Shown here: in pieces, positions 9,058-17,339 of the stretch
Numbering within the stretch: position 1 is the stretch's first letter
How the letters are laid out: each line of letters starts with the position of its first letter
Assembly: GCA_028289345.1 (NCBI GenBank)
Contig: JANQQL010000042.1
Span: 124,001 to 188,000, forward strand
Source of the DNA: Planctomycetota bacterium
Lineage (GTDB): Bacteria; Planctomycetota; B15-G4; SIAN01
DNA: 64,000 nt
Direction: 5' to 3'
Made by a program: the position numbers and the translations under genes
The notes under the pieces: model-generated
Told to the model about the DNA's origin: nothing
Seen by the model: the letters and a program-made list of their open reading frames with translations, nothing else
Databases searched by the model: none

Positions 9058-9094
9058 AAGTTCCGGATCGATCCCAGAACGAAATGGCTTGGTG

Positions 9095-9736
9095 ATGAAC
9101 GACTCCTACAACCATCCTTCGGTCACCCAGTGGTCCACTCGGGTACAAGTGGACCGCTGGCGCGAGGGCGACGGAAATGCCCTGGGCCGCTTGGCCGATC
9201 GTTTTCGACCGCTCGTCCGCTATCGCATTCAGCAGAACCGTGCGTTCCCTCAGCTTGCCGACCAAGTCAGCGTCGAAGACGTGGAGCAAGAAGTCTGGGC
9301 GCGGATCTTGAAGTCCGGAGTGCGCGCCTTCGAGCGCAACGATCAGCGCCACGGTTTCGTCGCCTGGCTCGGCCAATTGACCGACAGCACGGTGATCGAT
9401 CTGGTGCGCCGCATGGGGCGCGAGAAGCGGGGCGGAGGCAAGCGCCCTGGAGTACTGGACACCCTGGCGGCCGCTCAGAAACTGCGCCGCCCCGGCCAGG
9501 CGAGTCAGGCCAGCCCAACCGGGAACGCCCGAGCGGCGGAGTTTGAAGAACTGGCGCGGTCCGTCCTGTCAGAGCGCGAGTTGCAGGCGTGGACCTGGGT
9601 GGTGATGGAGGAGTACACCAGCACCGAGGCCGCTCTTGGACTCGACAGTACCCCCTCGGCCGTCCGCAGTCTGCTGGTCCGCGCCCGGGCCAAACTCCAG
9701 GAGGCGATGCAGGAGCGCCGTTCCTCGAACGAGTGA
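9095..9736 (+). CDS. ECF-family RNA polymerase sigma factor (sigma-70 type)
   Basis: 213 residues from the ATG at 9095. Residues about 22-100 form sigma region 2 (RWREGDGNALGRLADRF, then the VEDVEQEVWARIL core-binding helix). After a basic linker (GREKRGGGKRPG) and a low-complexity stretch, residues about 150-205 form region 4 with a helix-turn-helix (YTSTEAALGLDSTPSAVRSL followed by VRARAKLQEA). No anti-sigma factor is recognisable next door, as is common in planctomycetes, where such sigmas may be controlled by kinases. It lies 37 nt after mddA. A GC-rich hairpin (GGGGCG 9748-9753, CGCCCC 9765-9770) follows the gene and could be a weak terminator. Confidence 0.87.
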   Translation: MNDSYNHPSVTQWSTRVQVDRWREGDGNALGRLADRFRPLVRYRIQQNRAFPQLADQVSVEDVEQEVWARILKSGVRAFERNDQRHGFVAWLGQLTDSTVIDLVRRMGREKRGGGKRPGVLDTLAAAQKLRRPGQASQASPTGNARAAEFEELARSVLSERELQAWTWVVMEEYTSTEAALGLDSTPSAVRSLLVRARAKLQEAMQERRSSNE

Positions 9737-9883
9737 GAGCAGTGTCTGGGGCGATCTTCCGCTCCGCCCCTTGTCCCCGGGGCCCCATTTGGCCGATGGG
9801 GGAGAGGATCCGGTTCGCCCGGCGGCGGGCTCTGCTCCCGGCCGTTCCCGCGGCGACAGTTCTCCTCTCTTGGATGGTGCCTC

Positions 9884-10681
9884 ATGAAGTGCCTCTTCGA
9901 CCTGGAAAAGCTCTCTGCCACTGCCGAGCAGGTTTCGGCACGCATCGGGGAGCTCACGGAATGCCCGGTGGTGGTTCCGAAGTGGATCCCCGATCTGCAG
10001 AAAGTGCAGCGACACCTGAAATTTGCCAACGAGTACTTGGCGGAGATCGACTGGGAGCGTCCGGAATCCAGTCTGTTTCCGAGTTTCAAAGACTCCTTGG
10101 AAGAGATCATTTCTCGGCAGCTGCAAGGGTTCGAGGGAGGCACCGTGCCGCCGGTGGCTGGCGCCGACTCCGTGCCGCCCAGCGTGCCGCCTCAAGACTC
10201 CGCCGGACTTCAAGGAGATACGCGGTGCATTGCGGTCCCCGAGCTCATCAGCTGTCTGAGCGTTGGCTGCAAGAGCGGCATGCTCTACGTCATGATGTCG
10301 AAGGAAGTGATCACCCTGTGGTTCATGGACGGCAATCTGATCAACGCGGTCAGCAACCACAATCCCGAAGGAACTCGACTCGGAGACATCCTGGTCAGTC
10401 GTGGCATCTTGAAGCAGAAGAAGCTCAACAAGTTCTTAGCAACCCATCAGAATTCGACTTCGCGGATGGGCGAGGCCCTCTTGCGTGAGGACGTGGTGAC
10501 CAAAGAAGAGCTGCGCGAAGCATTGCATGAGCAAGTGCAGCAGCTGTTCCATCGCTTGTCCACTGACGAACAAGCCACTTACCGGTTCCACGAAGGACTC
10601 TCCGAGTCCCTGGAACACGACTACACCCTGAACGTTACTCACCTGCTCCTGGAAAGCGCGCGGCAGGCGGACGAGAGCTGA
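9884..10681 (+). CDS. DUF4388-domain protein with MshEN/GspE-N-like segment
   Basis: 265 residues, soluble. The N-terminal 85 residues are helical and unknown, followed by a Pro/Ser-rich linker (about 86-110). Residues about 115-265 match the layout of DUF4388 (PatA-N-like): ELISCLSVGCKSGMLYV, then LWFMDGNLINAV, then GTRLGDILVSRGILKQKKL and MGEALLREDVVTKEELREAL. The last two stretches also resemble the paired helical repeats of MshEN/GspE N-terminal domains. DUF4388 proteins occur in signalling contexts with GTPases and response regulators. A related domain begins the 1051-residue protein at 31061, so the two may act in the same network. The 3' end has a decayed copy 1.3 kb downstream. Confidence 0.75.
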   Translation: MKCLFDLEKLSATAEQVSARIGELTECPVVVPKWIPDLQKVQRHLKFANEYLAEIDWERPESSLFPSFKDSLEEIISRQLQGFEGGTVPPVAGADSVPPSVPPQDSAGLQGDTRCIAVPELISCLSVGCKSGMLYVMMSKEVITLWFMDGNLINAVSNHNPEGTRLGDILVSRGILKQKKLNKFLATHQNSTSRMGEALLREDVVTKEELREALHEQVQQLFHRLSTDEQATYRFHEGLSESLEHDYTLNVTHLLLESARQADES

Positions 10682-10690
10682 TCGCGCTCC
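10637..10690 (+). repeat. Imperfect 54-bp direct repeat, copy 1 (3' end of DUF4388 gene)
   Basis: This stretch covers the last codons and stop of the DUF4388 gene. It aligns over 54 positions without gaps to 11973-12026, with about ten mismatches. In the same frame the two copies would encode THLLLESARQADES and TRLPLESSRKADKS, so similarity persists at protein level. Confidence 0.6.
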
Positions 10691-10886
10691 GCTTCTGAAC
10701 GGCGAGTCGACCGCGGACGCGCTTGGGCCATGGCACGGGGCCAAGGGGCCGCTCCCCCATTCCGGGCAGCCGGGGCATTGCTTGGGCTGATCGAGGCGAA
10801 TGGCGGAATTCTTGATCCCATTGGCTATGGTTCACCGATGACGTCGAACAGTGCGATGTGATGTCCTCAAGCCGGAGTACCTGTCG

Positions 10887-11930
10887 ATGCTAGATTCCAT
10901 TCGTTGGTCCGCAAGCTTGGCATTGCGATTGGCAATGTTCTTCGTTGCGACACCCTCCCTTTCCGTAGCCGGAACCGTGGTGGGATTCGTCGTCGATGAG
11001 GATGAGCAAGGGGTTCCCGGAGCAATTGTGATTGTCTGCGACGCCGAGGGAGGAAGCCCTCTTCATCGTGAGGAGCGACGGCCGATCGCCGAACTTGTCA
11101 TGCAGTCTGCGAGCTCGACTCTCGACGACTGGTTGCACGCGACCACCGATCACAAGGGGGAGTTCAAGCTGGAGGACGTGCCGGAGGGTGACTACCGACT
11201 CCTCGCTCAATCCTGGTCCGAAGTCCCCACGCCGTCCGCGCCTTTGGAAGTCAACGGGCTCATCGTACACCTTCGTGGGACGGTGGAAGTGTCGGTGCTA
11301 GAGGAGGGAGAGACCCTCGCCATGATCCGGCCGCTCGGCGACGAGACGTTCGTCTACAACCGGGGCACCAGCAACGACGACTGGTATCTCGTGATGAGCC
11401 GGGCGGCTCCCCGCGCGGATCCAGTCCTGATGTTCGTGGGCTGGGGAGGCCCGTTCTTGAAGGAAGCCATTGGCTACGCGCGAATGCCCGCCGGTCGAAT
11501 CATCGTGCGCGGGCTCCCTGCCGACTCCGTCCACTACACGCTGTTCGCGAGTGACAGCCAACCGGGTTTCGGGGCGGGGATTGCCGATCTACGCAATGGC
11601 AAGATCGTGGTGTCCGAGCAGAACCTGGTGACGTCGTGGGGCAACGCCATCCACGATCCGCCGCCGACCCTCACTCCTCTTTGCGAGGAACTGGAGGACT
11701 TGCGGGAAGCCCGGGGCAAGAACGCGATCTACGACCTCCTCTGGGAAGGCTTCGAAGACCGGCAGAGCGAGTTGAAGAGGGTGCCCGCGCTGGCAAAGTG
11801 GGCCGCGGTCGTTTCGATCGTGGGGCCCCTGGAACGGGAAATGATTCTCCCGAGTGGAACCAGGACCTGCGTCGGCGACTACTTGTCCGCGTCGATGTAC
11901 TTGGACTTGAACTCGTCGAGAGCGCGCTAG
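10887..11930 (+). CDS. Exported protein with carboxypeptidase-regulatory-like (CarboxypepD_reg) domain
   Basis: 347 residues from the ATG at 10887, which has GGAG upstream and starts a signal peptide (hydrophobic residues to about 30, ending ATPSLSVAG). Residues about 30-125 look like a carboxypeptidase-regulatory Ig-like fold: TVVGFVVDEDEQGVPGAIVI, then TTDHKGEFKLEDVPEGDYRL. The remainder has no domain I recognise. Such domains are common in secreted or surface proteins of this kind of bacterium and do not imply peptidase activity. The gene lies between the two copies of a 54-bp imperfect repeat, which raises the possibility that it entered after a local duplication. Function unknown. Confidence 0.65.
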   Translation: MLDSIRWSASLALRLAMFFVATPSLSVAGTVVGFVVDEDEQGVPGAIVIVCDAEGGSPLHREERRPIAELVMQSASSTLDDWLHATTDHKGEFKLEDVPEGDYRLLAQSWSEVPTPSAPLEVNGLIVHLRGTVEVSVLEEGETLAMIRPLGDETFVYNRGTSNDDWYLVMSRAAPRADPVLMFVGWGGPFLKEAIGYARMPAGRIIVRGLPADSVHYTLFASDSQPGFGAGIADLRNGKIVVSEQNLVTSWGNAIHDPPPTLTPLCEELEDLREARGKNAIYDLLWEGFEDRQSELKRVPALAKWAAVVSIVGPLEREMILPSGTRTCVGDYLSASMYLDLNSSRAR

Positions 11931-12369
11931 GCTGCACCTTTCCTATTGGCGGTTCTGGCTTCTCTGAGCGACACTCGCCTGCCTCTGGAAAGTTCGCGGA
12001 AGGCGGACAAGAGCTGGTCGCCTTCCCTGTCTGGGAGCGAGAGTCGAGGGCCGATGGCCGACCGCCGTTACCACCAAGCCCGAGGCGGATAGACCAAGCA
12101 TCGCTCTTGTCGTTGCCAACGATCTGTCAGACATGCATTCTCGTCTTTCAGTCAACCCGAATCGGTCCCAGGGATTCGAGTGTACTTAGGTGAGAGCTCG
12201 TCCATCGAGAGGCAGTGAGGGACTTCGTCAGCACGGACTGTGGGCCGGTGTTGGCTCGATCCTCCCTTTGCGTGGGCCCCAACGCCCCTCGTTTCCTTCT
12301 CCCGAAAAGCACGAGGCCCCGGGTCGGAAGAGTGATCTCGGATTCGGCGAAGTGCAAGGAGACGGACTC
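11931..12369. other. Intergenic region containing a decayed gene remnant
   Basis: About 440 bases without a supported gene. It holds the second copy of the 54-bp repeat (11973-12026), which looks like the last codons of a DUF4388-type gene without the rest. The remainder shows no hairpin with a T-tract, RNA gene or promoter that I trust. A good ribosome-binding site (AAGGAGA, 12356-12362) belongs to the next gene. Confidence 0.45.
11973..12026 (+). repeat. Imperfect 54-bp direct repeat, copy 2 (remnant of DUF4388 gene 3' end)
   Basis: Matches 10637-10690 at roughly 81 per cent. The frame continues through the position of the original stop (TGA became TGG), as expected for a non-functional relic. 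Confidence 0.55.
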
Positions 12370-13557
12370 ATGTCACATTCTTCCACCTTCTCTGGTTTGA
12401 AAAGGAGAGCCTGGTTGCTGGCAAGATCGGGAAGTCTGGCGTTCTGGTTCCTACTGTTGACGGTGTCGAGTCACGGCCAACCAGTGATCAGCCATTCCAG
12501 TTTCGAGGATGGCTTGCGGGATTGCGGCGCGGAGTGGACCAAGGCCATGGTTCCCCTCGATGGATTGACACTCGAACGGGCATCGGACGATGCCCACCGC
12601 GGTCAGTGGTCATTGGCCATTCGCAATCATTCTCCCGAGGCAAACTCGGACGTCGCCAACAACTGGATGATCCCCATCGAACAGGCAGAACCTGGCGACA
12701 CTTTGGAACTCTCGGCGTTCGTGAGAACCAAGGGCGCCGCGGCGGTGAATCTGTGTCTCCAAGTGTGGGACGAGGGGCAAAGCGAGATCGTTGGTTTTGC
12801 GAGCACCCCGCGGATGCAAGGAACTCACGAATGGCAGTTGGTCCGGTCCTCCCCCGTGGTGATCGGAGAAAGGGCTGGTCCTGTTTTTCTCCGAGCGGTC
12901 CTGGTCGGCCGCGGAGAAGTCTGGTTCGACGATGTCACGGTCACTGCTCGGCCCGAACTCGCCACGGCGCAGGAAGATCTCGAACCGTCCCTGGAGTCGC
13001 TGATCCCGGGCAACGTGCTTCGCCAGCTTCCGATCGTCAAGGACTGCATGGTGCTTCAGTACCTTCCCGATTGGCGCCACGGCAAGGTGGACAACATTGC
13101 CGTGGCGAACAACTCTGGGGGAGTGCGGACATTGATGCAGTGGTCGGGAATCGACTCATCAGAGTGGGACGGCCCGAGCATTCGTTACTTGCTGGCAATG
13201 TACGTCCGGAAGGCGACTCACATGGACGATCCCGGTCAGCTGCAGATTACTGCGCTTGACAAGGATTGGCCCGAAGTCACTTCCTGGAAGACCCAGCCTC
13301 CAGAACGAGAGGGGGCGGCCGTCGTACGAGTGAACTTCGCACCCGGCGCCGGATGGAAGCTGTTCGACGTCTCCGACCTGGTTCGAGAGGGAGCACCGTT
13401 TCCCGATCATGGCGTCGCGTTGCGATTCGTGAAGGAACAGCGACCGGATCAGGATCCTCCGGTCCGTACATGGTCAGGCTACTCGTTCGTTTCCCGGGAA
13501 GGAGCGGAGGAGTGGGCTCATCGACATCCGAGGCTGCTCGTTGTCGAAGATGGTTGA
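12370..13557 (+). CDS. Secreted protein with carbohydrate-binding-like and DNRLRE-like regions
   Basis: 395 residues. The ATG at 12370 is preceded by AAGGAGA at 7 nt and begins an N-terminal signal (GLKRRAWLLARSGSLAFWFL, cleavage near SSHGQ). Residues about 35-210 resemble a beta-sandwich carbohydrate-binding module (SFEDGLRDCGAEW, ending in GEVWFDDVTVTA). Residues about 230-390 resemble DNRLRE domains (CMVLQYLPDWRHGKVDNIAV, then LLAMYVRKA, WPEVTSWKTQP and WKLFDVSDLV), which are structural beta-sandwich domains of secreted proteins. No catalytic domain is visible. It probably acts at or outside the cell surface in binding. The gene converges with the acyl-CoA synthetase, 16 nt away. Confidence 0.65.
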   Translation: MSHSSTFSGLKRRAWLLARSGSLAFWFLLLTVSSHGQPVISHSSFEDGLRDCGAEWTKAMVPLDGLTLERASDDAHRGQWSLAIRNHSPEANSDVANNWMIPIEQAEPGDTLELSAFVRTKGAAAVNLCLQVWDEGQSEIVGFASTPRMQGTHEWQLVRSSPVVIGERAGPVFLRAVLVGRGEVWFDDVTVTARPELATAQEDLEPSLESLIPGNVLRQLPIVKDCMVLQYLPDWRHGKVDNIAVANNSGGVRTLMQWSGIDSSEWDGPSIRYLLAMYVRKATHMDDPGQLQITALDKDWPEVTSWKTQPPEREGAAVVRVNFAPGAGWKLFDVSDLVREGAPFPDHGVALRFVKEQRPDQDPPVRTWSGYSFVSREGAEEWAHRHPRLLVVEDG

Positions 13558-13573
13558 AGCGTGTGAGCACGGG

Positions 13574-15043
13574 TCAACCTTTCGGTCCCGCGCCCTCCGT
13601 CAGCTCCTTCTTCAGCGCCACCTTGTCGATCTTCCCCGGCCCCGTTCGCGGAAACTCCTTGAGCATTCGAAAACGTCGCGGGACTTTGTAGGGGGCGAGG
13701 CGCTCCGCGAGAAATGCGGCGAGATCGGCTTCGCTGACCTTTTCCTGACGACAACGGACTGCGGCGTGGAGTTCTTCCCCGTCCTGCTCATGAGGCAGGG
13801 CGATCACCGCGGCCTCCTGGATTCGGGGGTGCTCCAAGAGGGTGGCCTCGATCTCGAGCGCGCCGATCTTGTGGCCGCGGACCTTGAAGATGTCGGACTG
13901 GAGTCTGCCGAGGACTCGATAGCTACCGTCCACCGACTTTTCGACCAAGTCGCCGGTTCGATACCAGCCATCGGGGCGGGTTGCCTGGGTGCGCTCGGGG
14001 TCGCCGAGGTATTCGCGGAACAACCCAGGCCCGCGAACTTGGAGTTCTCCTTGCTCGGGGTTCTCTTCGTCGGCGGCGACCAAGCGGACGTCCCAGCTCG
14101 GAAGTGAGAAGCCCACTCCGGCGGAATCCCCGGCGGTGGGTTGGGCGAGCACGATGCCCGTTTCCGAGGTGCCATAGCGCTGGCGAATGGAACACTGCAG
14201 GCGGGATTCTAGCTGACTTTGTTTTCCCTCGGAAAGGGGAGCGGAGCCACAGGCCACGAGCCGCAGATGGGAAAGGGACGGGGGCTGAGGGAGTTCTTCC
14301 AGCGCGATGTACATGGAAGGCACTCCGTAGAACATGGTCGTGGACGGCCGCGACAACAATGCGGCCGTTGCCGAAGCCACGAAGCGTGGCTGAATGCGGA
14401 TCCTGCCACCACTCAGCAAGCTCCCGAACAAGCCGACACACAAGCCGTGCAGGTGATAGAAGGGCAAGCTGAGGAGCAACTCGTCGTCCTGGCTCCATTC
14501 CCAGGCCTGACCCAGATCATGGAGATTGCGAAACAGGGAGGCATGGGTGTGGACGACTCCCTTGGGTCGACCCGTCGAACCGGAGGTGTAGAGCACCAGC
14601 GCCGGATCGCTGCCGGCCACGGGAGGGGCGTTGTGGCGCGTTTCGGAGGAGGAATGAGGAAGCGCGTTCGAGGTAACCAGGTCCGGTTCCAGGGTGCGAA
14701 TGAGTGCGGTCGTCTCATCTTCGGCGAGAGCCAGGTGAGGCCGGCAATCGCTCAGCACGTGTTCCAGCTCCCGTCGCTTGATGCGCGGGCTCAATGGAAC
14801 CAGGCAGGCGCCGGACCAGAGAATCCCCAGGGCTTGGGCGACGAAGCGTGGACCCGGCGCGAGGCCCAGTACAATCCGATCGCCGGGTCGAACGCCGGAG
14901 GCCGTGAGCCCGTTCGCCACCCGCGCTGCCTGATCCAGGAGCTGCGCGCCCGTCAGGGCCGGGCCGTCTCCCAGCAAGAGAGACCGCTCGCTTCCTGAAA
15001 CCAGGCGATCGAGGATTTCGTGGATGAGTCCCTGGTCCCGCAT
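13574..15043 (-). CDS. Acyl-CoA synthetase, MatB/ACSF3-like (malonyl- or methylmalonyl-CoA synthetase candidate)
   Basis: 489 residues of the ANL superfamily. AMP-binding core: LVLYTSGSTGRPKGVVHTHA (P-loop), RYGTSETGI, DGWYRTGD and the C-terminal catalytic PRTGPGKIDK lysine. The segment GELQVRGPGLFREYL and the hinge region KVRGHKIGALEIEATLLEHP, plus LAPYKVPRRF, are closer to MatB/ACSF3 (malonyl- and methylmalonyl-CoA synthetases) than to long-chain enzymes, as far as I can judge by memory. Its position back-to-back with the methylmalonyl-CoA operon, 72 nt from the mutase start, supports a role in making or recycling (methyl)malonyl-CoA. The start is the ATG at 15041-15043, at the beginning of conserved sequence. 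Substrate is inferred. Confidence 0.75.
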   Translation of the reverse strand: MRDQGLIHEILDRLVSGSERSLLLGDGPALTGAQLLDQAARVANGLTASGVRPGDRIVLGLAPGPRFVAQALGILWSGACLVPLSPRIKRRELEHVLSDCRPHLALAEDETTALIRTLEPDLVTSNALPHSSSETRHNAPPVAGSDPALVLYTSGSTGRPKGVVHTHASLFRNLHDLGQAWEWSQDDELLLSLPFYHLHGLCVGLFGSLLSGGRIRIQPRFVASATAALLSRPSTTMFYGVPSMYIALEELPQPPSLSHLRLVACGSAPLSEGKQSQLESRLQCSIRQRYGTSETGIVLAQPTAGDSAGVGFSLPSWDVRLVAADEENPEQGELQVRGPGLFREYLGDPERTQATRPDGWYRTGDLVEKSVDGSYRVLGRLQSDIFKVRGHKIGALEIEATLLEHPRIQEAAVIALPHEQDGEELHAAVRCRQEKVSEADLAAFLAERLAPYKVPRRFRMLKEFPRTGPGKIDKVALKKELTEGAGPKG

Positions 15044-15115
15044 GGCAGCTCCTGAGTTCCTGCCCGCGGACCAGTCCTCCTCCGAGCCAGAGCCAAGAAA
15101 GTCGAGCCTGACCGC

Positions 15116-16753
15116 ATGACGGATACGGATCCTAAGCAGAGCTACGCCGGTTGGAAGAAGGAGGTGCTCGACGTCTACGAGGCGAAGGCGCGGGAGCCCA
15201 AGGTCGATGGGGCGACTCCTTCGGGAATCGAGCCGGATGCCCTGTACGCCCTGGACCACGGCAAGCCCGGGGAGGCGCCTTACCTACGCGGACCGTATCC
15301 CACCATGTACCGAGGCCGCCTCTGGACCATGCGGCAATACGCCGGGTTCGGCACCGCGGCGGCGACCAATCAGCGTTTTCGCTACTTGCTGGAGCAGGGG
15401 CAGAGTGGCTTGTCGACGGCCTTCGACTTGCCAACCCAGATCGGCTTCGATCCGGACGACCCGATGGCTGCCGGAGAGGTCGGGAAGGTGGGGGTCTCGA
15501 TCGCTTCGGTCGGAGACGTCGAGCAACTCTTTGACGCCATTCCTTTGGACAAGGTCTCGACGTCGATGACCATCAATTCCACGGCATCGATCCTCTTGGC
15601 GTTGTACGTGGCGACGGCGAAGCGCCAGGGAGTGGAAGCCTCTCGTCTTTCCGGAACGGTGCAGAACGACATCTTGAAGGAATACGCGGCGCGAGGAACC
15701 TATCGCTTCGCGCCTTCTCACTCCATGCGGCTGGTGACGGACTTGTTCGCGTACACCGCCGAGAACCTGCCTCGCTTCAACCCGATTTCGATCTCTGGTT
15801 ACCACATGCGGGAGGCGGGCTGCACCGCCGTGCAAGAAGTCGGCTTCACTTTGGGCCACGGTCTCGCCTACGTCGAGGCCGCGCTCCAAGCCGGGCTCGA
15901 TCTGGATGCCTTCGCCGGACGGCTGTCTTTCTTCTTTGCGGCCCACAACGACCTGTTTGAAGAGATCGCCAAGTTCCGCGCGGCACGCCGGCTGTGGGCA
16001 CGGTTGATCCAAGAACGCTACGACCCGAAGAAAGCCTCGTCGTGTCGCTTGCGCTTCCATACCCAAACCGGAGGCTCCACCCTCACGGCCTCGCAACCCG
16101 ACGTGAACATTGTGCGTGTCGCCATGCAGGCATTGTCAGCCGTGTTGGGGGGAACTCAATCGCTGCACACCAACGCCTGGGACGAAGCGCTTGCCCTGCC
16201 GTCCGAGAGTTCGGCGCGCTTGGCCTTGCGCACTCAGCAAGTGCTTGCTTACGAAAGCGGAGTGGCCCGGACCATCGATCCTCTCGGCGGATGTCCGTAC
16301 GTGGAAGACCTCACCGACCGAATCGAAGCCGAGGCGCGGGCGTTGATCGAAAAGGTCGATGCCATGGGCGGAGCCGTGAAAGCCATTGAGCTTGGTTTCA
16401 CTCAGCGAGAGATTCATCGGGCCGCGCGAGAAGCTCAGGACCGAATCGAGTCTGGACAGCAGACGGTGATCGGGGTGAATGAGTTCGTTGCGGACGAATC
16501 CCCCGCGGATCCTGAATTCAAACTCGCCGCCGAGCTCGAACAACAGCGACAAAAAGACGTCGACGCGCTGCGCAGCCGCCGCGATGCGGCGCGGGCGAAC
16601 ACGGCCTTGGACAAGGTACGGCAGGTGGCGGTGGGGGACGGGAACCTGCTCCCGGTGTTCATCGAGGCCGTGGACGCGGACGTTTGTTTGGGGGAGATCT
16701 GCGCGGCATTGGAAGAGGTGTTCGGAACCTACCGTCCCACGCCGGTGTTTTGA
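15116..16753 (+). CDS. mcmA1: Methylmalonyl-CoA mutase, catalytic (large) subunit without B12 domain
   Basis: 545 residues, the length of the TIM-barrel catalytic part only; the protein ends at EVFGTYRPTPVF, where single-chain mutases continue into a B12-binding domain. It converts (R)-methylmalonyl-CoA to succinyl-CoA by a radical mechanism and needs a separate cobalamin-binding subunit, which is not in this window. Key features: TMRQYAGFGTA with the substrate tyrosine (about Y75), the SMRLV arginine segment, and GYHMREAG with the histidine (about H230) that contacts adenosylcobalamin. Tyr and Arg at these positions favour methylmalonyl-CoA over isobutyryl-CoA mutase. It is divergent from the MatB-like synthetase and followed by epimerase and carboxylase genes. 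The ribosome-binding site is weak. Confidence 0.9.
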   Translation: MTDTDPKQSYAGWKKEVLDVYEAKAREPKVDGATPSGIEPDALYALDHGKPGEAPYLRGPYPTMYRGRLWTMRQYAGFGTAAATNQRFRYLLEQGQSGLSTAFDLPTQIGFDPDDPMAAGEVGKVGVSIASVGDVEQLFDAIPLDKVSTSMTINSTASILLALYVATAKRQGVEASRLSGTVQNDILKEYAARGTYRFAPSHSMRLVTDLFAYTAENLPRFNPISISGYHMREAGCTAVQEVGFTLGHGLAYVEAALQAGLDLDAFAGRLSFFFAAHNDLFEEIAKFRAARRLWARLIQERYDPKKASSCRLRFHTQTGGSTLTASQPDVNIVRVAMQALSAVLGGTQSLHTNAWDEALALPSESSARLALRTQQVLAYESGVARTIDPLGGCPYVEDLTDRIEAEARALIEKVDAMGGAVKAIELGFTQREIHRAAREAQDRIESGQQTVIGVNEFVADESPADPEFKLAAELEQQRQKDVDALRSRRDAARANTALDKVRQVAVGDGNLLPVFIEAVDADVCLGEICAALEEVFGTYRPTPVF

Positions 16754-16905
16754 CCGAATCCACTCCTGTGAAGTACGGTCTCCGACCGGGCTGGAACCGC
16801 GTGTGTTTTCGGCGACACCGGGCGACTTCCGGCAGTCGTCCCCGCGAGATCTTTTGAGGCATTCGAGGGCGCCTTCGGCATGGGTCCGGGGTAACCTCCG
16901 CGCCC

Positions 16906-17337
16906 ATGAATGATCAACCATCCAAGCCCGAGCTGGATCACCTCGGCATCGCTGTTCCCGACCTAGAGCAAGGCCTCGCTCTGTGGCGCGACACTCTCGG
17001 CCTGGAGTTGACCGGGATCGAGGAAGTTCCGTCCGAAGGAGTGCGCGTGGCCGTGCTGCAGATCGGCGGGACGCGCATTGAACTCCTGGAACCGTTGAAT
17101 GACGAGAGCCCGGTGGCGAAGCATCTCGAGAAGCGCGGCGCGGGGATCCACCATGTGGCGGTCAAGGTTCCCGACCTCGAGGCGGCGCAACAGCGATTGC
17201 GAGACGCCGGCAAACCGCCGCTGCGCGACGAAGCCCGGCCCGGCGCCGGCGGGGCGCGCGTCAACTTCCTGCATCCCAAGCATGCAGGAGGAGTTCTGCT
17301 GGAATTGACCACCGGCCACGGATCCCACGGAGACTGA
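16906..17337 (+). CDS. mce: Methylmalonyl-CoA epimerase
   Basis: 143 residues of the glyoxalase/VOC fold, the usual epimerase size. Interconverts (S)- and (R)-methylmalonyl-CoA, linking propionyl-CoA carboxylase with the mutase. The metal ligand pattern of the family is visible: LDHLGIAVPDLEQGLALW (H12), IELLEPL, GIHHVAVKVPDLEAA and the C-terminal glutamate in GVLLELTTGHG. It precedes the carboxyltransferase gene by 2 nt, so the two are almost certainly cotranslated. A 152-bp gap separates it from the mutase and could hold a promoter. Confidence 0.92.
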   Translation: MNDQPSKPELDHLGIAVPDLEQGLALWRDTLGLELTGIEEVPSEGVRVAVLQIGGTRIELLEPLNDESPVAKHLEKRGAGIHHVAVKVPDLEAAQQRLRDAGKPPLRDEARPGAGGARVNFLHPKHAGGVLLELTTGHGSHGD

Positions 17338-17339
17338 AC

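Noticed and set aside
9748..9775. GGGGCG/CGCCCC hairpin after the ECF sigma gene as a terminator
   Set aside because: The stem is only 6 bp with an 11-nt loop and no T-tract, so I mention it but do not list it as a feature.
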